Below are positions 13,599 through 15,191 of a DNA stretch of 15,191 bases, piece after piece; positions within the stretch are counted from its first letter, which is position 1; every line of letters starts with the position of its first letter. The translations under genes and the position numbers were made by a program. Source of the DNA: an uncultured Faecalibacterium sp. (GTDB lineage: Bacteria; Bacillota; Clostridia; Oscillospirales; Ruminococcaceae). The notes beneath the pieces are model-generated. The model searched no databases. It had not been told where the DNA came from and saw only the letters and a list, made by a program, of their open reading frames with translations. The DNA lies in the NCBI GenBank assembly GCA_900772565.1, contig CAAHET010000008.1, positions 1 through 15,191 of the forward strand. Reading direction: 5' to 3'.

Positions 13599-14898
13599 AG
13601 CAGCCGAACAGCTGGGCAATGGCGGTCTCGTTCAGCTTGGAGCCGATGACCACCAGCTTGCCGCCCACGTCTGCACTGCGGCTGCGCACTTCCCACTCGC
13701 CGGGCACATAGTCGAACTCCAGCCAGCCGTCTGCACCGCCGTCCACGATGCCCTTGCTGCGCAGGATCATGCCGTAATTGCCGGTATCCAGCTCGGTGAG
13801 GGCGTGCTCCACCTCGGCCTTGGTGAACTTGCGGGCCGTCTCCACGCCCCAGCTGGTGAACACTTCATCGGCATGGTGGTCGTGATGATGATGACCGCAG
13901 CAGCAATGACCGTCATGGTCGTGATGATGCTCGTGCTCCTCGTGGTCATGATCGTGGTCATGACCGCAGCTGCAGTGGTCATCGTGGTCATGCTCGTCAT
14001 GGTCATGGTGGTGATGCTCGTGTTCATGTTCGTCATCATCATCGTCGTCATGATCGTGGTGGTGGCCGCAGCAGCAGTGGTCATCATGGTCATGATCATG
14101 CTCGTCGTGGTCGTGGTGATGATGCTCGTGCTCGTGTTCGTCGTCATCGTCGTCATCATCGTGGTCATGATGATGGCCGCAGCTGCACACACCGTTCTCA
14201 TCGTAGTGATGATGGTGATGCTCGTGCTCTTCTTCCTTGTCCTCGTGGGCGTGCTCCTCGTTGGCCTTGGCAGCCATAGCGATCAGCTCAGCCTTGAAGT
14301 CGTCCTTGGTGGACATAGCCTTCAAGATCTGCTCACCGGTCAGGTGATCCCATGCGGTGGTCACGATGGTGGCGGTGGGGTTCTTTTCCCGCAGCATTGC
14401 CACGGCAGCGGCGATCTTCTCCTCGCTGGCGGTCTGGGTGCGGCTGAGCAGGATGCAGCTTGCATGGCTGATCTGGTCATCGTAGAACTCGCCGAAGTTC
14501 TTCATATACATCTTGACCTTGTTCACGTCGGCCACGGTGACAAAGCTGTTCAGCTGCACATCCAGATGCTCAGCCACGCCCTCCACGGCGCGGGTCACAT
14601 CGCTCAGCTTGCCCACGCCGGAGGGCTCGATGACGATGCGGTCGGGGTGGTACTGCTCCACCACCTGCTGCAAAGCGGTGCGGAAATCGCCCACCAGAGA
14701 GCAGCAGATGCAGCCGGCGTTCAGCTCGTTGATCTGGATGCCGCTTTCCTTCAGGAAACCGCCGTCAATGCCGATCTCGCCGAACTCGTTCTCGATCAGC
14801 ACCACCTGCTGGCCTGCAAAGGCCTCGGTGATCAGCTTTTTGATCAGGGTCGTTTTACCGGCGCCAAGGAAGCCGGAGAAGATATCAATTTTAGTCAT
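13597..14898 (-). CDS. CobW/COG0523 GTPase metallochaperone with a large His/Asp/Cys-rich insert
   Basis: A 433-residue G3E-family GTPase that should deliver a metal such as zinc to client proteins. Walker A is GFLGAGKT (9-16), then ENEFGE (36-41), the metal-binding GCICC (62-66), EPSG (91-94), and LSRTQ (151-155) at the base-recognition site. Residues 215-342 are a metal-binding insert with about 53 histidines, Asp runs and four CxCG modules (238, 275, 309 and 332). The CobW C-terminal domain follows at 346-432 (LRSKGIV). The core is about 300 residues, so the insert adds over a quarter of the protein. An AGAGG site is 10 bases before the ATG. It is the first gene of a probable three-gene unit with the GTPase-DUF1980 fusion and the acidic protein. 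The metal cannot be fixed from sequence; zinc, nickel or cobalt are possible. Confidence 0.93.
   Translation of the reverse strand: MTKIDIFSGFLGAGKTTLIKKLITEAFAGQQVVLIENEFGEIGIDGGFLKESGIQINELNAGCICCSLVGDFRTALQQVVEQYHPDRIVIEPSGVGKLSDVTRAVEGVAEHLDVQLNSFVTVADVNKVKMYMKNFGEFYDDQISHASCILLSRTQTASEEKIAAAVAMLREKNPTATIVTTAWDHLTGEQILKAMSTKDDFKAELIAMAAKANEEHAHEDKEEEHEHHHHHYDENGVCSCGHHHDHDDDDDDDEHEHEHHHHDHDEHDHDHDDHCCCGHHHDHDDDDDDEHEHEHHHHDHDEHDHDDHCSCGHDHDHDHEEHEHHHDHDGHCCCGHHHHDHHADEVFTSWGVETARKFTKAEVEHALTELDTGNYGMILRSKGIVDGGADGWLEFDYVPGEWEVRSRSADVGGKLVVIGSKLNETAIAQLFGC
13873..14187 (-). repeat. Coding tandem repeat of CxCG-His-Asp modules
   Basis: Inside the GTPase gene, four units of about 37, 34, 23 and 11 residues each begin with C-x-C-G and three or so histidines or alternating His-Asp. 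The first two continue with a run of Asp and a His-rich segment containing HEHEHHHHDHDEH. Units alternate CSCG and CCCG. Units 1 and 2 are nearly identical as protein but differ at many third codon positions (CAC/CAT, GAC/GAT), so they are not a fresh DNA duplication. Confidence 0.85.
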
Positions 14899-14923
14899 GT
14901 TCCAGATGCCTCTTTCTTTTTAT

Positions 14924-14949
14924 CGCAATATTCGCAATTGTTAGCGCAA
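14924..14949 (-). promoter_or_regulatory. Three TTGCG words in the GTPase leader
   Basis: On the minus strand TTGCG occurs three times (complements of 14924-14928, 14933-14937 and 14945-14949), spaced 9 and 12 bases, between the predicted transcription start and the ribosome binding site. This could be a metal-regulator site. It does not match the B. subtilis Zur box well. Confidence 0.25.
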
Positions 14950-14989
14950 AGGGCCGCAGAGTGCTGACCCATAAAAATACTACACCTCT

Positions 14990-14998
14990 ATTATAACA
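14990..14998 (-). promoter_or_regulatory. Promoter of the metal-handling cluster
   Basis: TGTTATAAT on the minus strand is a perfect -10 hexamer with a TG extension, about 90 bases upstream of the GTPase start. A TTGACA lies only 7 bases above it, too close to be its -35, though it could serve a second, poorer -10 (TAGTAT) downstream. Confidence 0.55.
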
Positions 14999-15080
14999 AG
15001 GCTGTCAATGGGAAACCGGCCTTTTTCAAGAAAAAATTGTAACTTTTTTTGCAAATTGACGGCGTTTTGGGGGAGAATGA

Positions 15081-15155
15081 ACTCCCTCAGTCAAAACCTG
15101 ACGGCAGCTCACCCCTTCCGTCATCGCCTGCGGCGATGCCACCTTCCCCAAGGGG
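15081..15155 (-). repeat. Palindromic intergenic repeat, copy 2 (longer form)
   Basis: On the minus strand the element starts CCCCTTGGGGAAGGTGGCAT, has a perfect 7-bp hairpin CATCGCC-GCA-GGCGATG (15122-15138) and continues GACGGAAGGGGT. A second block, GCTGCCGTCAGG to GACTGAGGGAGT (15081-15110), has no counterpart in copy 1. It lies upstream of the metal cluster's promoter, inverted relative to copy 1. No gene is visible from 14899 to the window end. Confidence 0.75.
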
Positions 15156-15191
15156 ACGGCTTTTGGCGGTGGCGGCAAAGTTTCCGGCACA

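Noticed and set aside
13873..14187. CRISPR-like or satellite DNA array
   Set aside because: The repeat is in frame within a GTPase gene, unit lengths vary, and there are no unique spacers between constant repeats.
13804..14967. A 387-codon + strand frame rich in Val and Met, seemingly very hydrophobic
   Set aside because: The Val/Met runs are simply the complement of His/Asp codons in the metal GTPase insert. It is not a membrane protein gene.

Overview
The window looks like chromosomal DNA of a Gram-positive gut Firmicute of the Oscillospiraceae, most likely Faecalibacterium or a close relative. I base this on moderately high GC genes with strong AAGGAGG-type ribosome binding sites, AT-rich intergenic regions, extended -10 promoters, the protein sequences themselves and a short palindromic intergenic repeat of a kind I associate with that genus. 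This is recognition from memory, not a search. No rRNA, tRNA, CRISPR array, insertion sequence or prophage is visible.

Layout. (1) 1-3960, sugar use: the end of an unidentified + strand gene, a bidirectional terminator, then on the minus strand nagA (N-acetylglucosamine-6-phosphate deacetylase) overlapping a GNAT acetyltransferase, and upstream of it a separately transcribed EIIBC permease of the GlcNAc/glucose PTS family. The two promoter regions share an 11-base word that is a perfect palindrome in one of them, a candidate common operator. (2) 3963-5652, + strand: prmA and rsmE, a translation-machinery methylation pair. (3) 5650-6122: no long ORF. It holds a 39-codon hydrophobic peptide gene on the minus strand and a strong convergent promoter-to-terminator unit on the + strand, which together have the architecture of a type I toxin-antitoxin system. 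(4) 6217-9025, minus strand: a patatin-like phospholipase overlapping a divergent PTS Enzyme I that has lost a metal-ligand glutamate. (5) 9205-11993, + strand: a HAD phosphatase, then two tandemly duplicated family 2 glycosyltransferases ending at a strong bidirectional terminator. (6) 12067-14898, minus strand: a metal-handling cluster with a CobW/COG0523 GTPase carrying a very large His/Asp/Cys-rich insert, a second CobW-like GTPase fused to a DUF1980-like domain, and a small membrane-anchored acidic protein. Copies of the palindromic repeat, in opposite orientations, lie on both sides of the first GTPase.

How they fit together. NagE-type import of GlcNAc as its 6-phosphate followed by NagA deacetylation is a standard catabolic route, though nagB and an EIIA domain are not in the window. 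The His-rich GTPase and the GTPase-DUF1980 fusion are probably partners in metal (zinc or similar) allocation. The most interesting items are the type I toxin-antitoxin candidate, the Enzyme I paralogue paired with a lipase, the GTPase-DUF1980 fusion, and the intergenic repeat whose two copies differ by matching changes on both sides of their hairpin.
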